Origin: Neocallimastix lanati (nom. inval.)
Lineage: Eukaryota > Neocallimastigomycota > Neocallimastigomycetes > Neocallimastigales > Neocallimastigaceae
Direction of reading: 5' to 3'
Assembly (NCBI GenBank): GCA_016946835.1
Contig: JACVTC010000039.1
Location: 1,216,001 to 1,280,000, forward strand
Length of the DNA stretch: 64,000 bases
Below the pieces are notes generated by a model, which was not told the DNA's origin, did not search any database, and saw nothing but the letters and a program-made list of their open reading frames with translations. Shown piece after piece: positions 41,017-55,064 of the stretch (positions are counted from its first letter, which is position 1; each line of letters begins with the position of its first letter). A program made the position numbers and the translations under genes.

Positions 41017-41720
41017 TATATATATATATTTAAATTAATCAATGATAAAAAAGTATATATTATTTTTGTTATATTATATATTATATTATATACTTTGTGA
41101 CTGTATGAAAATTTTATGAAGTTTAAATGTTAAAAGGGGTTCTGGAAGTTCTCTTAAGAATTTCTTTAATAAAGCAGCTAATTGAATTGAATTATCTTCA
41201 TCAAAGTTTATATTTTCTGGATTTTGATCTAATGATTCAGTTAAGGCTTTTAGACGACGAATATTACCATTCTTTCTAAATATACCTTCAATAGTTAAAT
41301 CTTTTTTATTATTATTATTATTATTATTATTTAATTTTATATTAAAATAACATAATAACCAAATATATATAAAAGAAAAGAAAAGAAAAAAAGTTTAATA
41401 AATAAAAATTTTATTTATACATAAAATATGTTAAAATATTATTTAAATATAGTTTATCATATAATCTAATTATATACATATATATATTAATATATACCCT
41501 TAGTTCTTAATGTCCTTATAATTTTTTCTATAAAGATTGGAATCTTTACTGTTCCTTGACTCATACCTAAATCAGAATTAACGCCATATCTATCTACTAA
41601 TATATCTAATGGAATATTAAATGTACCATCTATATATTATATTTAAAACAATATAAATCAATAAATAAAAATTAACAAATAAAAATAAAAAATAATTATA
41701 TAATGAATTATTTATCATTA

Positions 41721-41779
<59 letters not shown>

Positions 41780-42972
41780 AAAATATATATATATATATAT
41801 ATCAAAATAATTTATTTTATAAATAATAATAATAATAATAATTACCCTTTGGTTTAGTTTTCTTTTGATTTGATTTAAAGGAAACAAATACTTTTTCCCA
41901 TAATTTCAATTTTCTATCCTCAATTAGTGAAGATAAATCAATTGATATACTATTATCTAAATTATCTTTCAATGTATTAATTGCCATATGTTTAACTGTA
42001 ATTAATTCATAAGCAGATAACTCTGAATAATAACGTATACCATTATCAATATTATTTAGAGTTACACTACTATTGCTTACACTTAAACCATTTGTAGGTA
42101 ATGATTTACTTAAATTATTATTACTGTTGTTGTTGTTGTTGTTGATAGGAATTGGGATATGATTTAAACTATTATTAATACGAAGGCTAGAAGGTGACTG
42201 AGATCGAGAATGACTTAATTTGATATTTGGAGATTTTGGTGGAAGAATACCTTGATTTGATGGGGAAATTGGAGAAGACATATAACCCTCTACACTATTA
42301 CTATATGATCTTTGAAGATTATTATTTATTGGTGGTTTTGGAGAAAGTACAGGAACTGGAGTAGATGGTTTCATTCCCTCGGGTGATCTTGTTAACATTT
42401 CTTTACTAAATGCTCTTGATGCATTTTTCATACCAATATTTTCTATTGATTGATCATACGAATAACTTTTCCTTATTGGACTATTATGCAATGGGTTACT
42501 GCTTGAATCAATTGGTTGATGTGGTGGTGGTGGATAGTAATATTTATCAGATTCATTACTGTTAGTACGATTGTACTGTCTAATAGCAGGATTAGCCGGT
42601 GGACGACCTGATCCTCTATATGAATCTTGTTCATCATTTACATTTTCATGTAATGGTTCAAATGAATGGAACTGCATACTATTTTCTAATCTTGCTTGTC
42701 TTTGTTCTGATGCCTTTCTAGGAGGTAAGCTTTTAATTTTATTAGATTGTTGTCTTAGTGATGAAGAAACAGGTTCTTCCTTGTCTGTTATTGCATTATT
42801 ATTGTTATCATTAATGTTGTTCTCATTACTATTGTTTTTATTTTCCATATTTTCATCTATAATAATAATAATATTATTATTATTATTAATATTAATATTA
42901 TAATGTAATATAATATTAATAAATAAATAAATAAATATTTTAAATTTTATTTATTAATATTAAAAAACATTT

Positions 42973-43011
<39 letters not shown>

Positions 43012-43448
43012 CTCACTCTTCATATTTATTATATATAAACGTTTTAATGCAAATTTTAATAAAAAGGTATATTGTTCTAATTGAGTAACATGAACAAATC
43101 CATCAATTGAATTTGGTGGACAACAATTTTTACAATAAATTTTTTTATTTATAGGATCCATTCTTGCCTCTACATCATATGTTTCATATAAATTTTTTTT
43201 ACAAGTTTGACAATAAAAACAATGTGAATGCCAACGAGAATCATTTAATTTTATACATTCCTCTTCTACTGATTTATGACATAGTGGACAGTATTCTGAT
43301 TTGATACTATATTCACTTGAAGACATTAATTGTTGTTGACGTAATTCAGATTGCATTTCTCCTAATGTCAAAAATTTTGCTAAAAATGAATCTAAAGCGG
43401 TTTTAACTCCGTATTCATTTTCCTTTTTTATAATAAAATCATAAAAAT

Positions 43449-43496
<48 letters not shown>

Positions 43497-44447
43497 TAAT
43501 TATTAAATATATGTTATTATATTTTGTTATTATATCATCCAATTAATATATGATTATTTAAATTTAAATAATATATATATATATGTTTAATTTATATTAA
43601 TTCTTTAATTATAATAAATTATGAATAAATTTTCTATTATAATGTTATTATGTTTAAAAAAAAAAAAATAAAATAAAATAAAATAAAATATTTAATTGAA
43701 TAAAAATTAAAGTTTCAAATATTCACCAATTTTAAAGCACCTCTTAAGGCAGAACGTATTAAAATTTTTAAAGTATGAGCTAAAGTTGTTACTAAGGTTA
43801 AGAATTCTTGTGTTGTATCTTGTCTTGGAATACTATTTTTATGAGTAAGTAAAGAAAAAAAGTTTACAATTCTTTTTGCTAAAAGTTTTGGTTCTTTAGT
43901 ATGTTGAAGTCCTGTTTTATCATTAAACTTCTTTAAATTGGCTTCAATTTCATCAATACCAGAAAATAATACATCGACATGGCAAACAAAATTACCAGCT
44001 TGTTCTATGCCATTTAAATAGAGATTATCAGATACATAAGATAAAATTTCAGCCATACATTCGGCAGAAGATTCTTCAAATGCAGAAAGAATAGACCAAA
44101 TATTGGCAATTTTTTCTTCAACACGCTTTTGCTTTTCTATTTCAGCTATTTAATTATAAAATTGAAAAGATAATATATAGTCACATTTCAATTAATACAT
44201 ATAAATATTTCAATTACTTCATAATATAATCATTAATTGGTAATTATAGAATAAATATATATATATATATATATATATAAGTATATTTTATTTTTTACCA
44301 TCAAAATCTTTCGGATCAATTGGACCTTTTGAAACTTCACTTTCTAAGACTAATTTTACATTCCATGACTTAATAGGATTCAATTATTAAATAAAACAAG
44401 ATAAAATAAATATATTTAATTGATTAAAGAAATGGTCATAATATGAA

Positions 44448-44509
<62 letters not shown>

Positions 44510-44977
44510 AAATAAATAAATAAATAAATAAATTACCTTGTAAATCATATAGCATTCTGGATGCCATTGTTCTTGCGAATCTGTATTTTTATTAACTTCA
44601 ATTAATTGTCTTAAAACTGGTGTATGACAACCTCCACAACGTTGAGCAAATAATGCAGAATAGTGATTCTGACAATAAATATTACCATTATGTTCATAAT
44701 AAGATGCATTAGGTTGAAAAACTACATTACACACAGCACATGTAAAATGTTCCAAGTGATATTTTTTATTTAATGCATTAATATGTGGTCCTCTTAAAGC
44801 ACCACCACATTTTGCACAAATTAAATCCAATCTTCTAAAATAATCTGTTTCACATAAAGGTCTTGTAACACCATCTTCTTTCAATGGGAAGAATTTTGAG
44901 ACACAAATTTCATCACAATCCTTTAAATTAATGAATTGTATATATTTAATAAATTAATATTATTAATTAATATTTAT

Positions 44978-45032
<55 letters not shown>

Positions 45033-45498
45033 TTTTAGTAATAAATGCAAAATTATGAAATTATTGAAATCAAAAAGAAGAAAAAAAAATAACTATATAT
45101 ATATAGTTTTTTTGTTTTGTTTTGTTTTGTTTTGTTTTGTTTTCTGTTTTTTTTACTTACTATACATCGAAAGCAATCTAAATGATATATTTCTCCTAAA
45201 GCTCTAACAAATTGACCTTTAATAACTTTTCCACATGAAATACATATTTTAGAAGTTTTTTCTTTCTCTCCAGGAGCTTTTGATTTAGTAACAGCTTTAG
45301 TATCTGAATTATTAGTAGTTGTAGTTGATGTGTTATTTGTTTTCGTATTATTTATATCTTAAATATTTTTAAAATTTGTTAAAATATATATATATATAAA
45401 TTCAATTATTTAATTAGTTCATTGTTTATTTATTTATTTACTTATTTATTTATTTATTTATTTGTTTATTTGTGTGTTTAAATTAGTTTACCATTCAT
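40154..45498 (-). CDS. LRG1: Lrg1-like LIM-RhoGAP
   Basis: Eleven exons: 45498-45492, 45357-45161, 44920-44537, 44368-44299, 44145-43727, 43422-43017, 42856-41846, 41629-41498, 41300-41094, 40846-40575, 40375-40154; phases agree, 1108 residues (yeast Lrg1 1017). LIM1 starts at CISCGK (~41) and crosses an intron, LIM2 at CAKCGG (~103), then CGGCHTPVLRQ with QWHPECYMIYKSWNVKL, a stretch characteristic of Lrg1. Another LIM domain lies at ~405-470 (YCPLCHK..SHCFYCQTCKKNLYE..IYCKNCC). A serine/proline-rich linker follows, then RhoGAP (~855-1035) with the arginine finger in EGIFRKNGNIRRLKA and a KKFLRELPEPLL motif. Lrg1 is a GAP for Rho1 and restrains glucan synthesis and cell-integrity signalling. 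The start in the 7-base coding part of exon 1 is inferred; everything after is well supported. Confidence 0.9.
41720..41776. repeat. Long poly(A) run inside an intron
   Basis: More than 50 consecutive A residues on the plus strand (T in the sense of the Lrg1-like transcript) lie in the intron between 41846 and 41629. Similar A runs occur in three other introns of the gene (about 40981-41010, 42973-43009 and 44447-44486). On the transcript they read as long U tracts upstream of the 3' splice sites. Confidence 0.85.
45111..45149. repeat. (TTTTG)n repeat in an intron
   Basis: A short pentamer array next to the donor of exon 2 of the Lrg1-like gene. Confidence 0.8.
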
Positions 45499-45639
45499 TG
45501 CTTCTACTTCTATTAATTGATATAATATTTTTTTTTTTTTTTACTTTATTTATTAATTAATAGTTTGGTTATATATAAATAAAACTAATTAAAACAAATG
45601 TTGAAGTTGATAATATTATTTTTTATTTACTTGTATATG

Positions 45640-45681
<42 letters not shown>

Positions 45682-46108
45682 TAATTGTAAAATATTAAAA
45701 TTTATGGAAATTTATAAGAAAACAATAATTGATGTGTCACTATATTGAATAATGTGTATTACTGTTATATATATATTAAATAAAAGTATTAATAATAAAA
45801 TTTAGAAGTTAATAAATTATATATAAAATAGATTAAAATAATTATATCTTTAAGAAATTTTGGGTTAATTTCATTATTGATTTTTGATTTTCGAAAATTT
45901 AATTTACTAATAATATATTATAGAATTTATATATATATGATAAATTTGATTTTTATAATAATATTAAAATTTCTTATATTTATTTTATTAACATTGTCTC
46001 TACTAATTATATGTATTATATTATATTTTATATTTTTTTAACAAGAATGAAAGTTAAAATTTAACATTACATTTCTTTTTTTTTTTTTAATTTTGATATT
46101 ATTTTTTA

Positions 46109-46142
<34 letters not shown>

Positions 46143-47697
46143 TGTATATATAAAAATTATTTCTCCACTTTTTTACTTGTAAAAAAAAAGTTCAATATTT
46201 ATTATTTATATTACAATAATATATATATAAAGTGAAGAAATTTTGAATATGAAATTGTTTTATTTATGCTATTATAATATAAATAAATTAAATTAATCCT
46301 CTTACGAAAAATTTTATTTTTATAAATAATCAATTATTTATGATAATTTTATTATTTAATGAAAATAGTTATTTTCTATAAAATATAAATAAATATATAA
46401 AAACAATATCTATGAATTGTTTTAAATTTTTGTAAAATTAGCACTTGTTTATTAAATTGTTTATGAAATTATACTTTTATAATAAATATTTTTTCCTCTT
46501 TTTTTTTTTTTTTTTTGATTATAATTATTGTCTTGATAATAAAAAAGTAATTATTAAATATAAATTAGAAATATTTTCGACTCATATTTTGTTATAATTA
46601 ATTTAATTTAATTTACTGTAATATTCCATAAAAAATGCAGAATATATTAAAAATGATATAAATTTATAATTTGTTAATAATTTATATATATTTACTTATT
46701 TATTAATGAAGATATTTAGAAATTGGAAATAATTATTTTATATTCATATGTTTTCTTTATATATTTTTTCTTATTTTCTTGATGAATATTGCTTTTACTG
46801 ATAAGATTTAATAAATATATATTGATATGAAAAAAAAAAATGCAATTCAAAATTTATTTTAAAAATTTAAAATAATATATTACTTTTATACTTTTCAGAT
46901 TATAAAATTATAAAATTGATAATACGTAATAAAAAATTAATATTAGTTAAATTCCCCTCTTTCAAAGTAAAATGATATGTTTAATGATATATATAAACTG
47001 TAAATAATAATCTTTTATTGCTTATATAAATATCTTTATATTAATTTTGAAATATATCGAAAAAAATTATATGTTTACTTCATAATTTATTATCCTTTAT
47101 TTTATTTTAAGTTTTATTTAACATAAACACAGTTTAAAATTATTCCAATTAACTCTTTATTTAATAATGTACTTATATTTTATAATCAATAATAGTTTTA
47201 AAAATATTACTTTTTTTTTTTTTTTTTTTTTTGTAAAATGTACAACTTTATAAATGTTTATTATTTTATTATAAAAAAAATGTTAGTTTTAAATTATTTT
47301 AAATTATTTATATATATATATATTTTTATTTTTTATTTTTTATTTTTAATTTTTTATTTTTTTTTTATTTTAAAATTTAAAAAAAAATAAAAATAATAAA
47401 TTATATTTAATAAATATTATTTTTACTTATATAAAAATTATTTATTTATTATTATGAATAATATATTAGTTATATAAAATATTAATATAGTAAGAAATAA
47501 AATATTAATATCTAGTAATAAACTAATAAATAGATTATTTATTTATTTATTATTCTATATATATTTTAATTTAATAATTAAAAATAATATTTTATTATTA
47601 TACAATTATTCATTTATTATTATTTTTTTTTAATTAATTATTTATTCATTGATATATATTCTAATATTTAATATATTTTAATAATTATTTAATAAAG

Positions 47698-47729
<32 letters not shown>

Positions 47730-49360
47730 AAAATAGTTAATAAAAATAATTTATTTTTTTAATATAAAACTTATCTTTGAATTTTTTAAAATTATATTAC
47801 TCATATAATATAATTAATAAAATGAATATATTAAAAATTTATTAAATAATTATTTTGATTTATTTTTTTTTTCTTAATATTTTATTAATTTTTTAAAATA
47901 TGAACTCTTCATTTCAATTTAAAATATATCATTCATGTAGGTTTAATTATTAAATAAATATTATTTTTAATAGTATATATTATATTTTATATATTATAAA
48001 TATAATTATATAACTAACCTTGCGATACTTAAAAAGAAAATATATATATATATATATTTTTTATTTTAAGGCATTTAATATTAAATAATAAAAGTATAAT
48101 ATAAAGTTTTCATAACATCGAAGTATATAATATTATATATAAATTAATATTACTATTAAAATGTTTTTTTTTTTTTTTTAATATTAATTATTAATAATTC
48201 AACCTTAATATTGATTTAAAAATATAATGATTAAAAAAAAAATAATAATAACAAAATAAAAACTTTTATTCTTTAATATTTAAAATTTTTTTTTTAATTC
48301 TTTTATACATTGAAATTGTAAAAAAAAAAAAAATGTTAATATGATCATCTTTTATTAAAGTTAAAAAATATATATATTCAAATATATTCTGTTAGTTAAA
48401 TAAAAATAATAACAAAAATAATAATAATAAATTATATATATATTTAAAATTTACAAAATATGTCCATTAAGTTTTATAATTCTTTTTTCAAATAAATCAA
48501 AATATATATTGATCAATTAATTATTTAAAATAATATAAATAAATATATAAAATAAATATACAATAATATATAAAATAAATAAATAAATCATATAAAAAAT
48601 CAAATTCAAAATAATATAATATATATATTAATTATTATATATAGATAGAGGATTCTTTTACCAAAAATTAAATGATATTATTAATGATAATAAAAATTTT
48701 TATTAATTTTTAATTTAAATACATAATATAATATATACGAAGTAACATATTATTATGATAAAAATGAAATAGTACCAATAATTCAATAATCAATCAATAT
48801 ATAATCATTATATCTTATTACCAAATTTTATTAATAATTTTTTTTTCTTTAGCTCGGTTATATAAAAAAAAAATTAAAACTATTTAATGTTTAAGCAATT
48901 GATTTTTTTATTTTTTATGTACCTTTTTTTTCTTGACAACTATAATATATAAGTTTGTATTATATATTTTATAAATAATTAAATAAATATATATATATTT
49001 ATATTTATATTTATATATTATAAGTTATATAAGAACTACTAAATATTTAATATATCTTTTCGAAAAAAAAAATATTAAAATATATATATAATTAATATAT
49101 TATTAAATTATACTCAACATTTATTGCAAAATCAAAAAAATTAAAAAATAAAAAGAAAAAAAATTTATTTAATGTTTAAATTTTAATATTTTTCTATTAT
49201 CAAAACATATTTTTTCAAATATTTATCAATTATTTTATGGCAAAGTCTTTTGATTATAAAAATTTTTCTCAAACTTTTGATTTTTAGTGAATAATTCATG
49301 TATTTTTATCTTTATTTTTATATTATTTTTATTTTTTATTTAAAAAGAAAAAGACACTAT

Positions 49361-49417
<57 letters not shown>

Positions 49418-49875
49418 CAAAATAAAAATAAAATAATTTTTGTTAATAGTAATAATTTCAATAAGATTGAATAATCAATGTATATATTATATAATTATAA
49501 CTACAAAATATAATCTAATTATTATTATTAATTTATTAATAATTAATAACCATACAATTAAAAGATATGAAATATATGTTAAATAAGTAATTATAAGAAA
49601 TACTAAACAAAAAAAAAAAAAAAAAAAAAAAAAGAAAATTATAACAATAAATAATTAAGTTTTATTTAAAAACAATTTTTAAATATAAATTCTTATTTGA
49701 TAATAATAGTTAATATAAATAAATAAATATTATAATATTATTACTATGTGTTTTAAATATATAATTAATTTCAAACAAATTTAACATAAATAATAAATTA
49801 AATTGGCGATTATGAAACATAAAAAAAAAAATTAATTATTTTTTTTTCTTTTTTTATGATGTATTTTTACATAAA
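45499..49875. other. 4.4-kb AT desert
   Basis: No gene, RNA or mobile element can be supported on either strand. Poly(A) or poly(T) runs occur at about 45640-45677, 46100-46126, 47213-47232, 47698-47727 and 49611-49633, and a (TAA)n array at 49366-49414. Confidence 0.8.
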
Positions 49876-52252
49876 TTAATTTCTAGTTTTCTTTGCTGGA
49901 ATATTTCCAAGATAAGTAGGATCTTGAGATGGATATAATATTTGTTGGGTACCTGGAGCACCAGGTGGTGGTGGAGGAACCATTTTAGATAATTCTGAAT
50001 AACTAAGTTGATTATAACTTGGAGTTTGTTCGGTTTCTATTAATTATTAATTATAATGTTTTAAATTGTGAATATTGAAATAAATAAATAAAAAAAATAA
50101 TACATAAATATTTTTTTTATTTAATAAATATTAAATATTAAATGATATTTACTTGATGACTCTTTAGATTCAGATTTGGGACCTTGAACTTTAGGTTTTC
50201 CCCATTGTACACGAATTACATGATCATTAATATTACAATTATTATATGCTTTTTCAACAGCTAATTCTGCACCACTACGTGTAGCAAAGTTAACAAATGC
50301 ACATTTTGATTTATAAATAATTACAACAGATTTAATTTCACCAAAAGCATAGAAAAAGTTTCTTATATCTTTTTCTGTTATGTCACTTTCTATTCCTGTT
50401 AAGAAAAGGCTAGTAATAGATTTATCTTCAGGTGTCTTTAATTTACTTGCTCTATTAGTTCTATTCAACATCTATTACCATGAAAAAAAAATAAATAAAT
50501 AAATAATCAATTTTATTAATTATTTAATTATTATATTATATAATAATACATATGAGTTTATTTTAATAAGATTATTGTACAAATCATTATTCATTAAAAA
50601 AAACACTTACTTTTTGAGCAATTGGATCATTTGTACCAAAGTAACGATCCTTTATATTTTGCTTAATCATTTCATTTTCTTTTGGTAATTCATGACTTAT
50701 TTAAATATACATATTAATTGTATTGTAATATAAAAAAAAAAAAAAATAAAATTAATATATTAGTTGTAAGTATTTTGAAAACTTTTTATTATTTTTATTA
50801 TTATAATAATGACATATCAATAATAATGACAATAAATAAAAAAATATATATATTTACCGATAAGGACATTCCTCACCACGCTTACATTCACCTTTAACAA
50901 AGAATGAACAAATATGTGGACGATTACGTTTATAATATGGTTCTGTTCTTGCCATACGTTTTAATGATTCACGAGCTAATGAATCAACACGACCATAGCT
51001 GGTTACAGCAGCGCCATGACTCATCTAATTTTATTTAAAAAATAAAATATTTATTGTATGAACTATAAGTTATATTATCAAACGATTAATTCAATAATAC
51101 TAATATTATACTTACTTGTTTATCCATATTTTGTGAATAATATTGTAAATTAATATCAGATGTTGGCATTTCATTTGCTGTATTTAAAATAGTATCTCTT
51201 ACTTGAAGTGGTAATCCTTTAATTGTTCATTAAATATATTATAAAATTTATTAAATATAAATATAATATATATGTATATACACAAAATATTTGAACTTAG
51301 TATTGATCATAAAAAACTTCCTTTTCTTCTTTTTAATATTATTACTAATTATTATTTTTAATTTATATTTACCATTTTCTAAATCTAAAATACAAGTTTG
51401 ACAAGCATTCTTTAATTTTGCACAAGTTTGGCAAATTTCAGTTTTCTTATAACGCATTCCAGCACCTGGACACCACTTGAAAATAGTAAATGGTTTTCCA
51501 CAAATCTTAATTATAAAAAAATTTCAATGAAATATTAAATTAATATATGATTTCTTTATACTATTAACTATTAAATATTATATATTATATATGTCTAACA
51601 TAAGTGTCTCTTTAATACTTACTTTACATTCTTTACCATAACCTTGTCTTGTCTATAAAATGTAAAAATAAATACATATATTAAAATTATTTATAAAAAA
51701 TAATAATAATAAAAAGTACTATAATCGTTATTTTTGATATTTACCATTCTGACATATGGGTTATCACCTAAACATGTTTCACATAAAATTGGAAATTCCT
51801 TAATTATATTAAAAAATATTAATAATTTAGAAATATTAATTTTTTTTAAAAAAAATTTTTTTTCTCTACTTAAAATTTAATATTATTAATTAAAGGAAGA
51901 TATATTGGTTTATTTTATTCTAAGATTTAATAAAAATAATATCTTAATAATAAATTTTATTATTAATTAATCTTCAATTAATCCAAAACTGACTATTTAT
52001 ATTTAAATAATTGAATAATTGAAATTATATTTTAAAGTAATTAATTGTCGAATTTTCAAATTTATTAAATTGTTATTTTTAATAATGAAATTAATTTCAA
52101 ATTTACTTATTTATTAACTTCAATATTATATATATATTATCTTATATAATAAAATTTTAAATTAGTGATAAATAAAATACAATTTAAATCAATCTAATAT
52201 TTAATATTTAAATATTAAAATTTTTTATTAATAATTCTATTCCTATATAATT

Positions 52253-52293
<41 letters not shown>

Positions 52294-52813
52294 TATTTAT
52301 CTGATAAAGTTTGAAAATTATTTTGTAAATACAAGTTTTTAATTTCAAAATTAATGATTTTACTTCTTTTTTATTTATTTATGATTCTATTATGTTTATA
52401 TACATATTTATATATTTATTTTATTTATGCAAAGAAATTAATGTAAATAACTCAATCCAAAATAATTTTCATCTATAAAATAAAAAAAAAAAAAAAATTA
52501 AAAAGATTTATTAAAGTTAATATAATTCAATTTATATTAAAAATTATTATAATAATAAATAAAAACATTTAATATTTATATATTTTCTTTTATTAATTTT
52601 TTATTGTAAAGAAATAAAAAAACTGATCATATAAGATCAATTTTGTTACAAATAAAATACAATATTTCTTTATAAATCTATAATATTGTATTATTTGTTT
52701 CAAATAAAATTTTCTAATATCTTCACTTTAACCTTTTTTTATTATTAATTATATTTAATAAAATTAAAAAATAATATATTTACAGAATCCTCCCACTCTT
52801 GTCTTGTAGACAT
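49876..52813 (-). CDS. RBM22/Ecm2 (Slt11)-type splicing factor
   Basis: Nine exons: 52813-52784, 51798-51745, 51652-51623, 51505-51373, 51216-51116, 51024-50858, 50695-50611, 50471-50153, 50036-49876; phases agree, 359 residues (yeast Ecm2 364, human RBM22 420). The N-terminal zinc-binding part has [22 protein letters not shown] and [19 protein letters not shown] finger [19 protein letters not shown] follows at ~195, then an RRM with RNP2 LFLTGI and RNP1 KCAFVNFA (~240-310), and a proline-rich tail. This is the RBM22 layout: the protein sits in the activated spliceosome and contacts U6 snRNA and the intron near the catalytic centre. A first intron of almost 1 kb is long for this window. The call is well supported. 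Confidence 0.93.
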
Positions 52814-53389
52814 TTTGATTATTTCTTTTTTTTTTTTTTTGTTTGTTTGTTTGTTTGTTTTTTAAAGTTTTAAAACGTTCTCGTTTTTTAAAAATTTTTA
52901 TACTTAATTTTAATAAAAAAATAAAAAATAAAAAAAATTTAAAAATATATATTATTACTATTAATATTATAAGAAAATTTTAAAAAAGAACAAAAAAGAA
53001 TATTATATTAAAAATAATTATTAATATTAATATATTATCTATATAATTATAAATAGATTATATTTACAAATAGATTAAATTAGATTATACTTTATTTATA
53101 TTTATTATTAATATATTATTTTCATTTATTTATTTATTCATTTATGTATATTAAAAAATTTATATTATTATATTAAAAATTTACATTTATGTCTGAGAAT
53201 ATTCATTAATTTATGTAGATACATGTGTTTTAATTAAAAACAAAGCAAAGCAAAAAAAAAAAAAAAAAAAATCTCACCATAAAGATTAAATAATAAAAAT
53301 AATCGAAAAAAAAAAAGATTTTTTTATGAATTTTTTTTTATATTAGTTATGTACAATTTATATTTTATTAAATTTTTTTGAATGTTATC
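52814..53389. other. AT-rich spacer upstream of the RBM22-like gene
   Basis: Promoter and leader of the minus-strand gene, with poly(T) and GTTT repeats at 52827-52861. Nothing else is seen. Confidence 0.7.
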
Positions 53390-53901
53390 AATTCTCTTAT
53401 TTTTTTTTTTTAGACTTAGAGAAAATTTTATTTAATTTATAATAATAATAAAATTACATGATTTAAATGAAAAATAAAAAATAAAATACATGAAATGAAA
53501 TATTATATATTATATAATTATAAAAGTACGTTAGAAGCAATAGTTTCTAACTTTTCCCATTCATCGATGATAACACCGCGTCCATTATTGCGAGTAATAA
53601 TTTCAGTATTAGTGTTATCAACCGAATCTGTATCAGATCTTTCACCTGGAGGTGAAAATCCATGCCTTATCATTTCAACGTCGACGCTTTTAGCAATGGT
53701 GGATTCAATGGAAGATCGACAAATTAATAAGTATTATGTTTGTTAGAAACTCTGCAATCCCCACAAAATATGGAACAGTCGACGAAGTTGAACTTTATTT
53801 AAAAATATTGTCAACTAATTGTCTTTGTTCCACGTCATTAAGTTTAATTTTTTCATATATTGAACGCCCGCCAAAAGAGCACTCAATATTATTAATTCTC
53901 T
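53390..53901 (-). mobile_element. 5'-truncated LINE copy (3' end only)
   Basis: Read on the minus strand, this encodes the last ~120 codons of the same ORF2 as the copy at 8.3-10.7 kb: CSFGGRSIYEKIKL, EQRQLVDNIF, YFVGIAEFLTNI, SVDVEMIRHGF, SDTDSVDN and VIIDEWEKLE, against ILLGGNAVFEI, RRRLINNIF, FFVGLAEFLTNV, SVDVVTIRQR, SDTDSNDN and VIFDEWEELE. Stops and frame changes break it. Its 3' untranslated end (..AATAAAATTTTCTCTAAGTCT then A12) resembles the other copy's end (..CTAGTCT then A). An 8-bp repeat AATTCTCT lies at 53390-53397 and 53894-53901 and is the likely target duplication. Confidence 0.85.
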
Positions 53902-54114
53902 AAAAAGGAACAAATGTTTCTAAATTTTACTTTTTTTTTTTTTTTTTTTTTTTTCTTTTTAGGTAAAATATGATAAATGATTTCTTTATATATTAAAGTA
54001 AATATTATGAAAATTGATATAAAATATTTATTTATAATTGTTTAAATTTGAATAAAAAAAAATTAATGTTAAATTATAATAAATTCATTACATAAATCAA
54101 TTTTAATGAATAAG

Positions 54115-54150
<36 letters not shown>

Positions 54151-55064
54151 TATCATTTATTTAATAAAATTAAATATACTTCCAAAATTGCACAAAATTG
54201 ATATATTAAATATTATAATATTTCATATAATTTTTTTTTTATTATTATCAAAAAATAAAATTTTATTTATTTTTTTTATTCTCTTTATTCTTTAATAATT
54301 TCTTGTAAACTTAAATATAGATTAAATTCTAAAAATAATAAATAAATAAATAAATAATAAGTTCTTTTTTTTTTTTGATTATTTATATAAAGGAACCTAA
54401 TTTAAGGTATCTTTAAAACATAAAAATGAACATGAACAAGGCAGTACCATCTTTATTTCAATTTTTATTCTAATATCCTATCGATATCTCCTGAATTTCC
54501 AAAACTTTTTTTCTTTTTTTGTTCTTATTTTAACCATTAACTTTTAATAATTATTATTTATTTCATTCAAAGTTAATATATTTATCAATCAATTTAATAA
54601 TTATGATTTTAAATAAATTTTATTTATTTATTTGCATTTATTTTAATTATTAATTGAATTTCAATAAAAAAAAAAAATAATCTGTGAAAACATTTCATCG
54701 TTTTCTTATATTATTTTTTCCTTTCTATTGTATAAATAAATATTTTAACAATGAGTAAAATAACTCATAAATGAAATCTTTCATATATAGATATATCTAT
54801 GTTTTAATTTTAATTTAATTTTTTTTTTTTTAATAAGAACAAAAAAAAAAACTATTTTAATTGATATATTCTCCCTTTGTTTCACTACTTCCATTTTAAA
54901 TTCTACAGTAAACGATATTTTATGGATTCTTAATGATGGTTTATTAGTTTCAAGAATCTATGGGAAAAAAATAAAAAAAATAAAAAAAAAAAATAAAATA
55001 TTAAAATTAATAAAAAATATTTATTATACAATAGATATCAATAAAGTTAAAAAGAAATAATTAT
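53902..55064. other. AT-rich spacer
   Basis: A poly(T) run at 53933-53954 and a (TTA)n array at 54117-54150. A slightly GC-richer patch at 54390-54500 shows no coding frame and may belong to the 3' flank of the next gene. Confidence 0.65.
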
